DNA of 64,000 nt from Streptomyces sp. CB01635 (GTDB taxonomy: Bacteria > Actinomycetota > Actinomycetes > Streptomycetales > Streptomycetaceae), in contig NZ_NNBL01000026.1 in the NCBI RefSeq assembly GCF_002803065.1, positions 43,532 to 107,531 of the forward strand, in the 5' to 3' direction. The notes beneath the pieces are model-generated. The model ran no database searches. It worked only from the letters and a program-made list of their open reading frames with translations, and had not been told where the DNA came from. Numbering within the stretch: position 1 is the stretch's first letter; the number at the start of each line of letters is the position of its first letter. This document shows, in pieces, positions 18,019 through 26,767 of this stretch. Position numbers and translations under genes: made by a program.

Positions 18019-19590
18019 ATGTCCTTTCCTCTGCTGACAGCGACGGCGGTGCTCCCCGCCGTGGGAGCCATCGCCACGGCTGCCGTACCGGCCGCGCGGC
18101 GCACGGCGGCGAAGTGGCTGGCGCTGCTCGTCTCGCTCGCCACGCTGGTGCTGGCCGCGGTCGTGCTCGTGCGCTTCGAGCCCGGCGGCGCCCGCTACCA
18201 GCTCACCGAATCCCACTCCTGGATCAAGGACTTCGGGGTGCGGTACGAGCTGGGCGTGGACGGCATCGCGGTGGCGCTCATCGCGCTCACCGCCCTCCTG
18301 ATCCCGTTCGTGATCCTCGCGGGCTGGCACGACGCCGACCCGCAGGAAACGGGAAGTTCGAGGTGGCGCCCGACGCAGGGCTTCTTCGCCCTGATCCTCG
18401 GCGTCGAGGCGATGGTGGTCATCTCCTTCGAGGCCACCGACGTCTTCCTCTTCTACATCTTCTTCGAAGCCATGCTCATCCCGATGTACTTCCTCATCGG
18501 CGGCTTCGGGGACCGTGCCCACGCGGGCAGCGACGAGAACGCGGCGGCCCAACGCTCTTACGCCGCCGTGAAGTTCCTGCTCTACAACCTCGTCGGCGGC
18601 CTCATCATGCTGGCGGCCGTGATCGGTCTCTACGTGGTGGCGGGGAACTTCTCGCTCCAGGAGATCGCCGCCGCGCGGGCCGACGGCTCGCTGCACATGG
18701 CGACCAGCACCGAGCGCTGGCTCTTCCTCGGCTTCTTCTTCGCCTTCGCGGTGAAGGCGCCGCTGTGGCCGCTGCACACCTGGCTGCCGAACGCGATGGG
18801 GGAGGCCACCGCCCCGGTCGCCGTCCTCATCACGGCGGTGGTCGACAAGGTCGGCACGTTTGCGATGCTCCGCTTCTGCCTCCAGCTCTTCCCGGAGGCC
18901 TCGAAGTGGGCGACGCCGGTCATCCTCGTACTGGCCCTCATCAGCATCGTCTACGGGGCGCTGCTCGCGGTCGGCCAGCGGGACATCAAGCGCCTGGTGG
19001 CGTACGCGTCGATCTCGCACTTCGGGTTCATCGTCCTCGGCATCTTCGCGATGACGAGCCAGGGCCAGTCGGGCGCGACGCTCTACATGGTCAACCACGG
19101 GATCTCGACGGCCGCCCTGATGCTGGTGGCGGGCTTCCTGATCTCGCGCCGTGGCTCGCGCCTGATCGCGGACTACGGAGGCGTGCAGAAGGTCGCCCCG
19201 GTGCTCGCCGGCACGTTCCTGATCGGCGGCCTCGCGACCCTCTCGCTGCCGGGCCTCGCGCCCTTCGTGAGTGAGTTCCTGGTCCTGGTCGGCACGTTCT
19301 CGCGCTACCCGGTGATCGGGATCATCGCGACCTTCGGCATCGTGCTCGCCGCGCTCTACACGCTCGTCCTCTACCAGCGGACGATGACGGGCCCGGTGAA
19401 GCCGGAGGTCTCGTCCCTGCCGGACCTGCGCGTGCGGGAACTCGCGGTGGTCGTTCCGCTGATCGCCGCGCTGATCTTCCTGGGCGTCTACCCGAAGCCG
19501 GTCACCGACCTGGTGAACCCGGCGGTCAAGCAGACCCTGTCCGACGTACACAAGAAGGACCCGAAGCCAGCGGTGGAGGCGGCCAAGTGA
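18019..19590 (+). CDS. nuoM: NADH-quinone oxidoreductase subunit M
   Basis: A 523-residue antiporter-like proton-pumping subunit with about 14 helices. The essential Glu lies in FFEAMLIPMYFLIG, and the Lys in AVKAPLWPLHTWLPNA. The ATG start lies 5 bp after nuoL. Its stop overlaps the GTG of nuoN by 4 bp. The paralogue at 61216 shares this core. Confidence 0.96.
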   Translation: MSFPLLTATAVLPAVGAIATAAVPAARRTAAKWLALLVSLATLVLAAVVLVRFEPGGARYQLTESHSWIKDFGVRYELGVDGIAVALIALTALLIPFVILAGWHDADPQETGSSRWRPTQGFFALILGVEAMVVISFEATDVFLFYIFFEAMLIPMYFLIGGFGDRAHAGSDENAAAQRSYAAVKFLLYNLVGGLIMLAAVIGLYVVAGNFSLQEIAAARADGSLHMATSTERWLFLGFFFAFAVKAPLWPLHTWLPNAMGEATAPVAVLITAVVDKVGTFAMLRFCLQLFPEASKWATPVILVLALISIVYGALLAVGQRDIKRLVAYASISHFGFIVLGIFAMTSQGQSGATLYMVNHGISTAALMLVAGFLISRRGSRLIADYGGVQKVAPVLAGTFLIGGLATLSLPGLAPFVSEFLVLVGTFSRYPVIGIIATFGIVLAALYTLVLYQRTMTGPVKPEVSSLPDLRVRELAVVVPLIAALIFLGVYPKPVTDLVNPAVKQTLSDVHKKDPKPAVEAAK

Positions 19591-21236
19591 GCGCAGCAGC
19601 CGTCCACAGCCTGTGGACAACGGCGGCCGATCCCATTTCCAAGATCGACGCGCCAAAGATCGAATATGGCCAATTGTCGCCCACCTTGATCGTCCTCGGT
19701 GCGGCGGTCCTCGGGGTCCTTGTCGAGGCGTTCGTGCCGCGCAAGTCCCGCTACTACGTCCAGGTGTTCCTCGCCGTCGTCGCCCTGGCCGCCGCGTTCG
19801 CCGCGGTGGTCGGGCTCGCGGCCGGCGGGTACGGCACCACGAAGGCGCACATCGCGGCCATGGGCGCGATCGCCGTCGACGGCCCGGCCCTGTTCCTCCA
19901 GGGCGTGATCCTGCTGACCGGCCTCGTCGCGATCTTCACCTTCGCCGAGCGCCGTCTGGACCCGGAGGCGCACGGCAACCGCGTCGACTCGTTCGCCGCG
20001 CAGGCCTCGTCCGTGCCCGGCAGCGACAGCGAGAAGGCCGCCGTCAAGGCCGGGTTCACCACCACCGAGGTGTTCCCGCTCGCGCTCTTCGCGATCGGCG
20101 GCATGCTGGTCTTCCCCGCGGCGAACGACCTCCTGACGCTGTTCATCGCCCTGGAAGTCTTCTCCCTGCCGCTCTACCTCCTGTGCGCCGTGGCCCGCCG
20201 CAAGCGGCTCATGTCGCAGGAGGCCGCGGTCAAGTACTTCCTCCTCGGCGCCTTCGCCTCGGCGTTCACCCTGTTCGGCATCGCCCTCCTGTACGGGTAC
20301 GCGGGCTCCGTGTCGTACGCGACGATCGCCGACGTCGTCGACGGATCGATCCAGAACATCGACCCGGCGCTCGCCGACACCATGGGGAACGACGCGCTGC
20401 TGCTCATCGGCGTCGCCATGGTCGTCATGGGCCTGCTGTTCAAGGTCGGCGCCGTGCCGTTCCACATGTGGACCCCGGACGTCTACCAGGGCGCGCCGAC
20501 ACCGGTCACCGGCTTCATGGCGGCCGCCACGAAGGTCGCCGCCTTCGGCGCCCTCCTGCGGCTTCTGTACGTGGTCCTGCCCGGCCTGCGCTGGGACTGG
20601 CGGCCGGTCATGTGGGCCATCGCGATCATCACGATGCTGGGCGGCGCGATCGTCGCGATCACCCAGACCGACATCAAGCGGCTCCTCGCGTACTCGTCGA
20701 TCGCGCACGCCGGATTCATCCTCGCCGGTGTCATCGCCACCACGCCCGACGGCATCTCGTCCGTGCTCTTCTACCTGGGCGCGTACTCCTTCGTGACCGT
20801 CGGCGCGTTCGCCGTGGTGACGCTGGTCAGGGACGCGGGCGGCGAGGCCACGCACCTGTCGAAGTGGGCGGGGCTCGGACGCCGCTCGCCGCTGGTCGCG
20901 GCCGTCTTCGCGGTGTTCCTGCTCGCCTTCGCCGGTATCCCGCTGACCTCGGGCTTCGCCGGAAAGTTCGCCGTGTTCAAGGCGGCGGCGGAGGGCGGGG
21001 CCGGCGCGCTCGTCGTGGTCGGTGTGATCTCGTCGGCCATCGCGGCGTTCTTCTACATCCGGGTGATCGTGCTCATGTTCTTCAGCGAGCCGAAGGCGGA
21101 CGGCCCGACGGTCGCGGTGCCCTCGCCGCTGACCATGACCACGATCGCGGTGGGTGTGGCGGTCACGGTGGTGCTGGGCCTCGCGCCGCAGTACTTCCTG
21201 GACCTGGCGAACCAGGCGAGCGTGTTCGTGCGGTAA
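19587..21236 (+). CDS. nuoN: NADH-quinone oxidoreductase subunit N
   Basis: A 549-residue antiporter-like proton-pumping subunit and the last gene of the operon. Conserved segments are ALEVFSLPLYLL (Glu) and LFKVGAVPFHMWTPDVYQGAPTPVTG (Lys). The first codons contain a 17-bp palindrome built of two opposed DnaA-box-like sequences (19602-19618). A strong terminator follows 22 bp after the stop. Confidence 0.96.
   Translation: MSAAAVHSLWTTAADPISKIDAPKIEYGQLSPTLIVLGAAVLGVLVEAFVPRKSRYYVQVFLAVVALAAAFAAVVGLAAGGYGTTKAHIAAMGAIAVDGPALFLQGVILLTGLVAIFTFAERRLDPEAHGNRVDSFAAQASSVPGSDSEKAAVKAGFTTTEVFPLALFAIGGMLVFPAANDLLTLFIALEVFSLPLYLLCAVARRKRLMSQEAAVKYFLLGAFASAFTLFGIALLYGYAGSVSYATIADVVDGSIQNIDPALADTMGNDALLLIGVAMVVMGLLFKVGAVPFHMWTPDVYQGAPTPVTGFMAAATKVAAFGALLRLLYVVLPGLRWDWRPVMWAIAIITMLGGAIVAITQTDIKRLLAYSSIAHAGFILAGVIATTPDGISSVLFYLGAYSFVTVGAFAVVTLVRDAGGEATHLSKWAGLGRRSPLVAAVFAVFLLAFAGIPLTSGFAGKFAVFKAAAEGGAGALVVVGVISSAIAAFFYIRVIVLMFFSEPKADGPTVAVPSPLTMTTIAVGVAVTVVLGLAPQYFLDLANQASVFVR
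19602..19620. promoter_or_regulatory. DnaA-box palindrome inside the nuoN start
   Basis: GTCCACAG-C-CTGTGGAC (19602-19618) is a perfect palindrome. On the minus strand 19620-19612 reads TTGTCCACA, the exact Streptomyces DnaA-box consensus, and the plus-strand copy matches 7 of 9. It is coding sequence, so a regulatory role is only a possibility. Confidence 0.45.
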
Positions 21237-21258
21237 CCGCGCCACGCACCGTCGTCAC

Positions 21259-21290
21259 CGCCCGGTGTCCCCGCGAGGGGATGCCGGGCG
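21259..21290 (+). terminator. Terminator of the nuoA-N operon
   Basis: A 14-bp stem (21259-21272 with 21277-21290), all paired with two G-T wobbles, closes on a GCGA tetraloop. It starts 22 bp after the nuoN stop and separates the operon from recQ. Confidence 0.85.
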
Positions 21291-21335
21291 GAGGCGTTCC
21301 GGGACCCCGGCCGGGAGGTGACTTCACCCCCAGCC

Positions 21336-21344
21336 TGTGGATAA
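21336..21344 (-). promoter_or_regulatory. DnaA box upstream of recQ
   Basis: On the minus strand this reads TTATCCACA, identical to the strong E. coli R1 DnaA box and one base from the Streptomyces consensus. It lies about 80 bp ahead of recQ, near where a promoter would be. Its flanks (CAGCCTGTGGAYAAC) match those of the box in nuoN. Confidence 0.45.
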
Positions 21345-21424
21345 CTTTTCGGGCTGTCGGTGCGGAGCCCTATCGTGGCAGCAGTGGTCGAACCACAAAG
21401 TATGGACGTACGGGGGACAGGGCG

Positions 21425-23425
21425 ATGAATGGGATCGGTGGCATGAGCGAGGTGACGGAGCCCGGCGTGGCGACGGCGATGCGCGGCGGCGCGCTGGAGA
21501 CGCTGCACCGCGTCTTCGGATATGACGCGTTCCGCGGCGAGCAGGAAGCGATCATCGACCACGTCGTGGACGGCGGGGACGCCGTCGTCCTGATGCCGAC
21601 CGGCGGCGGAAAGTCCCTGTGCTACCAGATCCCGGCCCTGGTCAGGCCCGGCACGGGCGTCGTGATCTCGCCCCTCATCGCCCTCATGCAGGACCAGGTG
21701 GACGCGCTGCGCGCGCTGGGCGTGCGCGCCGGGTTCATGAACTCGACGCAGGACTTCGACGAGCGCCGCACCGTCGAGGCCGAGTTCCTCGCGGGCGAGC
21801 TGGACGTCATCTATCTGGCGCCGGAGCGGCTGCGCCTCGACTCCACGCTCGACCTGCTCTCCCGCGGCAGGATCTCCGTCTTCGCGATCGACGAGGCGCA
21901 CTGTGTGGCGCAGTGGGGGCACGACTTCCGCCCGGACTACCTGGCCCTGTCCGTCCTCGGCCGGCGCTGGCCGGACGTGCCGCGCATCGCGCTCACGGCG
22001 ACGGCGACGCACGCCACGCACCAGGAGATCACCGAGCGCCTGGGCATGCCGGACGCGAAGCACTTCGTGGCGAGCTTCGACCGGCCCAACATCCAGTACC
22101 GGATCGTGCCGAAGGCGGACCCGAAGAAGCAGCTCCTCAGCTTCCTCAAGCAGGAGCACGAGGGCGACGCGGGCATCGTGTACTGCCTGTCGCGCAAGTC
22201 GGTGGAGGCGGCGGCCGAGTTCCTCAGCCGCAACGGCATCGAGGCGGTCCCGTACCACGCGGGCCTGGACGCGGGCACCCGCGCGGCGCACCAGTCCCGG
22301 TTCCTGCGTGAGGAGGGCCTGGTCGTCTGCGCGACCATCGCGTTCGGCATGGGCATCGACAAGCCGGACGTCCGGTTCGTCGCGCATCTCGATCTCCCGA
22401 AGTCCGTCGAGGGCTACTACCAGGAGACGGGTCGCGCCGGCCGTGACGGGCTCGCGTCCACGGCCTGGATGGCGTACGGGCTGCAGGACGTCGTCCAGCA
22501 GCGGAAGCTGATCAACATGGGGGAGGGGGACGAGGCGTTCCGGCGTCGGGCGGGGTCCCACCTCGACGCGATGCTGGCGCTGTGCGAGACGGCGCAGTGC
22601 CGCAGGTCCCAGCTCCTCATGTACTTCGGCCAGGAGCCGCAGGCGGCAAGCTGCGGCAACTGCGACACGTGCCTCTCGCCGCCGGAGACCTGGGACGGCA
22701 CCGTCGCCGCTCAGAAGATCCTCTCCACGGTGGTGCGTCTCGACCGGGAGCGCAGGCAGAAGTTCGGCGCGGGCCAGGTCATCGACATCCTGATGGGCCG
22801 GCGCACGGCCAAGGTCATCCAGTTCGACCACGACCAGCTCTCCGTCTTCGGCATCGGCGAGGACCTGAGCGAGGCCGAATGGCGGGGCGTGGCACGGCAG
22901 TTGCTCGCGCAGGGACTCATCGCGGTCGAGGGCGAGTACGGGACGCTGGTGCTCACCGAGGAGAGCGGGAGCGTCCTCGGGCGCCGGCGGGAGGTGCGGC
23001 TGCGCAAGGAGGCGCCGCGCCCCGCCACGTCCCGGTCGGCCTCGCGGGACCGCAAGACGAAGTCGCCCGCGGCGGACCTGCCGGAGCAGCTGCTGCCCGT
23101 GTTCGAGGCGCTGCGCGCATGGCGCGGCGCGCAGGCGAAGGAGAACGGGGTCCCGGCGTACGTCATCTTCCACGACGCGACGCTCAAGGAGATCGCCCTC
23201 CAACACCCGACGTCCATCGGCCAACTGGGCACGATCGGCGGCGTCGGCGAGAAGAAGCTGGCGACGTGGGGCGAGGGTGTGCTCGGCGTCCTGGCGGGCC
23301 TGGACGGCGCCGGTTCCGGTGGCGGCTCGGCCCCGACCGCCTCCGCCACCGCCACGGAGGCGGCGCCGGAGGAGCACTGGCCCGAGCACGAGCCGGAGCC
23401 GGAACCCGACGACATCGACTGGTGA
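21425..23425 (+). CDS. recQ: ATP-dependent DNA helicase RecQ
   Basis: A 666-residue superfamily 2 3'-5' helicase used in recombination and fork repair. Walker A is PTGGGKSLCY (about residue 57), the DEAH box with RecQ-specific aromatic loop is DEAHCVAQWGHDFRPDY (about 154), and motif VI is QETGRAGRDG. The zinc-binding cysteines follow in CETAQC and SCGNCDTC, then a winged-helix domain and an HRDC domain (about 555-630) before an acidic Pro/Glu-rich tail. The ATG at 21425 follows GGGGGACAGG; an internal ATG seven codons later is possible. It converges on the AbgT gene with only 15 bp between stops. Confidence 0.96.
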   Translation: MNGIGGMSEVTEPGVATAMRGGALETLHRVFGYDAFRGEQEAIIDHVVDGGDAVVLMPTGGGKSLCYQIPALVRPGTGVVISPLIALMQDQVDALRALGVRAGFMNSTQDFDERRTVEAEFLAGELDVIYLAPERLRLDSTLDLLSRGRISVFAIDEAHCVAQWGHDFRPDYLALSVLGRRWPDVPRIALTATATHATHQEITERLGMPDAKHFVASFDRPNIQYRIVPKADPKKQLLSFLKQEHEGDAGIVYCLSRKSVEAAAEFLSRNGIEAVPYHAGLDAGTRAAHQSRFLREEGLVVCATIAFGMGIDKPDVRFVAHLDLPKSVEGYYQETGRAGRDGLASTAWMAYGLQDVVQQRKLINMGEGDEAFRRRAGSHLDAMLALCETAQCRRSQLLMYFGQEPQAASCGNCDTCLSPPETWDGTVAAQKILSTVVRLDRERRQKFGAGQVIDILMGRRTAKVIQFDHDQLSVFGIGEDLSEAEWRGVARQLLAQGLIAVEGEYGTLVLTEESGSVLGRRREVRLRKEAPRPATSRSASRDRKTKSPAADLPEQLLPVFEALRAWRGAQAKENGVPAYVIFHDATLKEIALQHPTSIGQLGTIGGVGEKKLATWGEGVLGVLAGLDGAGSGGGSAPTASATATEAAPEEHWPEHEPEPEPDDIDW

Positions 23426-23440
23426 CGGTTCCTCAGCCCG

Positions 23441-24988
23441 TCATCGCACGGGTGCCCCCGGCCCCAGCGGGATCCTGAACAGCCACCAGACGAAGAACAG
23501 GACCGTCCACACCACGAGCATGCTGAGCGCCACCGGCAGCGTGCAGGAGACGAGTGTGCCGATCCCGGCCCGCTTCTTGCGGGTCTGGATGAAGCCGACG
23601 GTCAGCATGAAGGTCGTCGACATCGGGGTGATGGAGTTCGTGCAGGAGTCGGCGATCCGGTACAGGGCCATGGTCGTGGCGGGGCTGATGTGCAGCAGCA
23701 TCAGCATCGGTACGAGGACGGGCGCGACGAGGGCCCACAGCGCCTGCCCGCTGGTGATCAGCAGGTTCATGCAGGCGACTGCGACGATGAGCAGGGCGAA
23801 GAGGACGAGCGTCGGCGCACCCGCGTCACGGATGGCGTCGGCGCCGCGCACGGCGACGTACGTACCGATGTTGGTCCACTTGAACAGCGCCACGAACTGC
23901 GAGACCGCGAAGAAGATCACGAGCAGCGGTGCGATGGAGCGCAGGCCGTCCGCCATGAAGGCGGGCACGTCGTGGTTGGAGCCGATGACCCCGGTCAGGC
24001 GTCCGTAGACGAAGCCGATGACCAGGAAGAACAGCGCCAGGAAGACGGCGATGTTGTCGAAGAGCGGGGATTCGACGATCGCGCCGTCGGGGGCCCGCAG
24101 CGGCGAGTTCCGGGGCAGGACGGCGAGCGCGACCAGGCTCCAATAGGTAAGCGCGGCAAGGCCGGTGAGCTTCAGCGCCCGTACCTCACGGGGGCCGGGA
24201 GCCGGGCGGGCCGATTCCACTGCGGCCTCGGCGTCGTCGGGCAGCAGAGTGTGCTCCCGGCGGGCCAGGACCTTCTCGGTGACGTAGGTGATGACGAGCG
24301 CGAGGACGATCGCCGAGACGGTCGTGAAGTACATGTTGTCCGTCGGGCGCACGGAGGCGTGCGGGGAGACGGTCTGGGCGGCCTCGGTCGCCATCGCGGC
24401 GAAGGCCGCGTCGCCGGGGGCGATGAGGGGGTTGGCGTCCCCGGCCGCGTTGATGGAGACGAACGCGACGATCATGCCGAGTACGGGGGACCGGCCCACG
24501 GTCTGGAACGCGATCGCGCCGAGGGGGATCAGGATGATGTAGGCCGAGTCGGACAGGAACTTCGACAGGGCGCCGGCGAGGGCTACGGCGAGCACCACGT
24601 ACTTCGCCGAGACACGCGACAGCGACTTCACAGCGAGTGCCTCGAACAGGCCGGTGCGCTCCGCGACCGCGACACCGAGCATCACGATCGTGACCGTGCC
24701 GAGCGGGCCGAACGTCACGAAGTTCTGCTCGACGGAGGACAGGAACTCGCGGGCACCGTTCACGGTGAGCACGGTCCGTACGGCGACCTGCTTGCCGGTG
24801 CCCGGGTCGGCGACGCCGAGCCCGCCCTCGGCCATGCCCCAACTGGCCACGGCCGTGACGGCGAACAGGATCCAGAAGAGCCAGAAGGGGTGCGGCAGGC
24901 GATTGCCCGCCCGTTCGATCCCGCCCAGGAATCTCATGAATCCGTGCGGGGGCGCGGGTGCTGCGGCAGGGGCGTCCACGGCTGCCAT
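23441..24988 (-). CDS. AbgT family transporter (p-aminobenzoyl-glutamate type)
   Basis: A 515-residue integral membrane protein with about 11-13 hydrophobic segments. Family features are the N-terminal GIERAGNRLPHPFWLFW, the hairpin region SDSAYIILIPLGA, and the C-terminal SPATTMALYRIADSCTNSITPM. E. coli AbgT imports p-aminobenzoyl-glutamate, a folate breakdown product; other members export sulfonamides. The ATG follows AAGGAGGGA. It is divergent from an M20 amidohydrolase gene 176 bp away, which repeats the E. coli pairing of AbgT with the hydrolase AbgAB and supports a salvage role. Confidence 0.93.
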   Translation of the reverse strand: MAAVDAPAAAPAPPHGFMRFLGGIERAGNRLPHPFWLFWILFAVTAVASWGMAEGGLGVADPGTGKQVAVRTVLTVNGAREFLSSVEQNFVTFGPLGTVTIVMLGVAVAERTGLFEALAVKSLSRVSAKYVVLAVALAGALSKFLSDSAYIILIPLGAIAFQTVGRSPVLGMIVAFVSINAAGDANPLIAPGDAAFAAMATEAAQTVSPHASVRPTDNMYFTTVSAIVLALVITYVTEKVLARREHTLLPDDAEAAVESARPAPGPREVRALKLTGLAALTYWSLVALAVLPRNSPLRAPDGAIVESPLFDNIAVFLALFFLVIGFVYGRLTGVIGSNHDVPAFMADGLRSIAPLLVIFFAVSQFVALFKWTNIGTYVAVRGADAIRDAGAPTLVLFALLIVAVACMNLLITSGQALWALVAPVLVPMLMLLHISPATTMALYRIADSCTNSITPMSTTFMLTVGFIQTRKKRAGIGTLVSCTLPVALSMLVVWTVLFFVWWLFRIPLGPGAPVR

Positions 24989-25164
24989 CGGTCCCTCCTT
25001 CTGTCGTACGTCTGCTGGGGGTGGTCTGCGGTGCGGCGACCCTACGAGCAGCAGGAAGGAGTCTGACCAGGGTTACCTGGCGTGCGGTAATCGCGGCCGA
25101 GGAGTGGGACGCCGGCCGCAGTCTCGACGTACGACCCAGCTCATCAGCACGTCAGGAGTCCCCC

Positions 25165-26376
25165 GTGCCCGCCGCTTCCCCCACCCCCGCCACCGCCGCC
25201 ACGGCGACCTCGACCGAGATGCTCACCGCGGAGCTGACCGCGCTGCGGCCGCGTATGGAGGAGGTGAGCCGGGCCGTGCACGGGCGGCCCGAGCTGAAGT
25301 TCGCCGAGTTCCACGCGCGGGACGCGCTCACCGGGTGGCTCGGCGAGGAGGGCTTCACCGTCGAGTCGCCCGCCGGCGGACTGGAAACGGCGTTCGTCGC
25401 GGTGCACGGGACAGGCACGCCGGGCCCGTACGTCGCCGTGCTCGCGGAGTACGACGCGCTGCCCGGGATCGGGCACGGATGCGGTCACAACCTCATCGCG
25501 GCGGGCGGCGCGGCGGCGGCGATCGCGGCCGTGCGCGCCATGCCCGACCACCCGGGCACGATCGCGGTGATCGGCACGCCCGGCGAGGAGATGGGCGGCG
25601 CGGGCAAGATCCGGCTCGCCGATGCCGGGGTCTTCGAGGGAGTCGACGCGGCGGTGATGTTCCACCCGGCCGACCGCTCCCTGACCACCCGGCACGGCCT
25701 GGCCGCCGCGCACCTGCGGGCCGACTTCACGGGCGTCAGCGCGCACGCCGCGAAGTCGCCGTGGGAGGGGCGCAGCGCGCTCGCGGCCGCCCAGCTCTTC
25801 CTCCAGGCGCTCGACGCGATGCGCCAGTTCATGCCGCCCTCGGCCCGCGTGCACGGGATCATCACGGACGGCGGGCAGGCCCCCAACGTGGTGCCCGCCC
25901 ACGCCTCGGTCGACCTCTATGTGCGCGACCGGACGGCAGCCTCCGCAGAGGCGCTGGTGAGGCGGGTGCGCAAGGCCGCCCTGGGCGCGGCGCTCGCCAC
26001 CGAGACCGAGGCCGAGCTGACGGAGACCGGGCCCATGTATGCGGACCGGCGCAACAACGCCGTGATGGCCGAACGCTTCGGGGGCACGGTGCGCGGCCTC
26101 GGTCTCGCCGACATCGTGCCCGGCGACCCGGACACCCCGGCGGGATCGTCCGACATCGGCAATCTGTCGCAGCTCGTGCCCGTCATCCACCCCTATGTGC
26201 AGATCGCCCCGCACGGCACGCCCAGCCACTCCGAGGCGATGCGCGACGCGGCGGCGACCGGCTTCGCCCACGACCGCGCGCAGATCGCCGCGACGGGCCT
26301 GGCCCGGGTGGTCCTGGACCTGACGACGGACCCGGCGTTCCTGGCGGCGGCCCGGGCGGAGTTCAACGGGGCCTGA
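25165..26376 (+). CDS. M20 family amidohydrolase (AbgB-like, probable p-aminobenzoyl-glutamate hydrolase)
   Basis: A 403-residue metallohydrolase of the M20D group, which cleaves amide bonds of N-acyl amino acids. The metal ligands are in GHGCGHNLIA, GTPGEEMGGAGK (catalytic Glu-Glu) and the later FHPADRS, with PSHSEAMRDA near the C-terminus. The GTG at 25165 has an AGGAG ribosome-binding site and fits the family N-terminus. It is divergent from the AbgT-type transporter, so uptake and hydrolysis of the same amide, releasing p-aminobenzoate and glutamate, is likely but not proven. The 3' end, including the last eight codons, is tandemly duplicated just past the stop. Confidence 0.9.
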   Translation: MPAASPTPATAATATSTEMLTAELTALRPRMEEVSRAVHGRPELKFAEFHARDALTGWLGEEGFTVESPAGGLETAFVAVHGTGTPGPYVAVLAEYDALPGIGHGCGHNLIAAGGAAAAIAAVRAMPDHPGTIAVIGTPGEEMGGAGKIRLADAGVFEGVDAAVMFHPADRSLTTRHGLAAAHLRADFTGVSAHAAKSPWEGRSALAAAQLFLQALDAMRQFMPPSARVHGIITDGGQAPNVVPAHASVDLYVRDRTAASAEALVRRVRKAALGAALATETEAELTETGPMYADRRNNAVMAERFGGTVRGLGLADIVPGDPDTPAGSSDIGNLSQLVPVIHPYVQIAPHGTPSHSEAMRDAAATGFAHDRAQIAATGLARVVLDLTTDPAFLAAARAEFNGA

Positions 26377-26402
26377 CCCGGGCGCGGAGTTCAACGGGCC
26401 TG
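26351..26402. repeat. Imperfect tandem duplication over the amidohydrolase stop codon
   Basis: About 26 bp covering the last codons (from 26351 to the stop at 26376) is repeated at 26377-26402 with a 2-bp insertion and one deletion; both copies contain GGAGTTCAACGGG and GCCTG. It suggests slippage at the 3' end. Confidence 0.75.
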
Positions 26403-26421
26403 GCCCGGGCGCCCGGGCCAG
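26400..26421. terminator. Perfect palindrome after the amidohydrolase gene
   Basis: Arms 26400-26410 and 26411-26421 are perfect complements (CTGGCCCGGGC and GCCCGGGCCAG). The transcript would fold into a very stable hairpin starting 24 bases after the stop. Confidence 0.65.
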
Positions 26422-26427
26422 ACCCGG

Positions 26428-26716
26428 ATGGGGTCCGCCGTGATCAGCCGCCCTGGCCGGGACACGGTCTGCCGCATCCCGGCCGTCCGCGCTGTGAAGC
26501 GGTCCGCCGCGTCCGACCGTCCAGGCCAGGGTGCGGCCTGCCGGTTCAGCTGTCCTGGTCCGGATGCGGTCCGCCGCTTCCCAACCGTCCTGGCCGGGCG
26601 GCGCCCCCTCGTATCCACCGCCCACCCCGGGAAGCGCCCCGCGGCGTCCAACCGCCTACCCCAGGACACGGTCTGCCGCATCCCGGCCGTCCACCCCGGG
26701 AAGCGGGCCGGCACGT
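26428..26716. repeat. Degenerate 34-bp tandem repeat array
   Basis: About eight to nine units of 33-36 bp begin near 26428, 26462, 26498, 26532, 26565, 26599, 26633, 26667 and 26702. The best units follow the pattern GCGGTCCGCCGC, then TCC-ACCGTCC-GGCCGGG. Units 2 and 8 share 28 identical bases (26461-26488 and 26665-26692). The 34-bp period is not a multiple of three, which argues against a coding role. It fills the gap between the amidohydrolase and the ArsR-type regulator. Confidence 0.8.
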
Positions 26717-26754
26717 CAGTGCGGCCAGGCCCGAAGCGGAGCGCCGTCGCTCCG

Positions 26755-26760
26755 TACACT
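26755..26760 (+). promoter_or_regulatory. -10 element giving a probable leaderless start
   Basis: TACACT lies 7 bp before the ATG at 26768, so transcription would begin at or next to the A of the start codon. No ribosome-binding site is present, which fits a leaderless mRNA. The -35 is not clear. Confidence 0.5.
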
Positions 26761-26767
26761 CCCGTTC

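Noticed and set aside
26428..26716. CRISPR array
   Set aside because: The 34-bp units are contiguous and diverged, with no unique spacers and no cas genes nearby.
26428..26767. A repeat protein encoded by the 34-bp array
   Set aside because: The period is not a multiple of three, there is no start with a ribosome-binding site, and the frame runs into the ArsR-type gene whose start is well defined at 26768.
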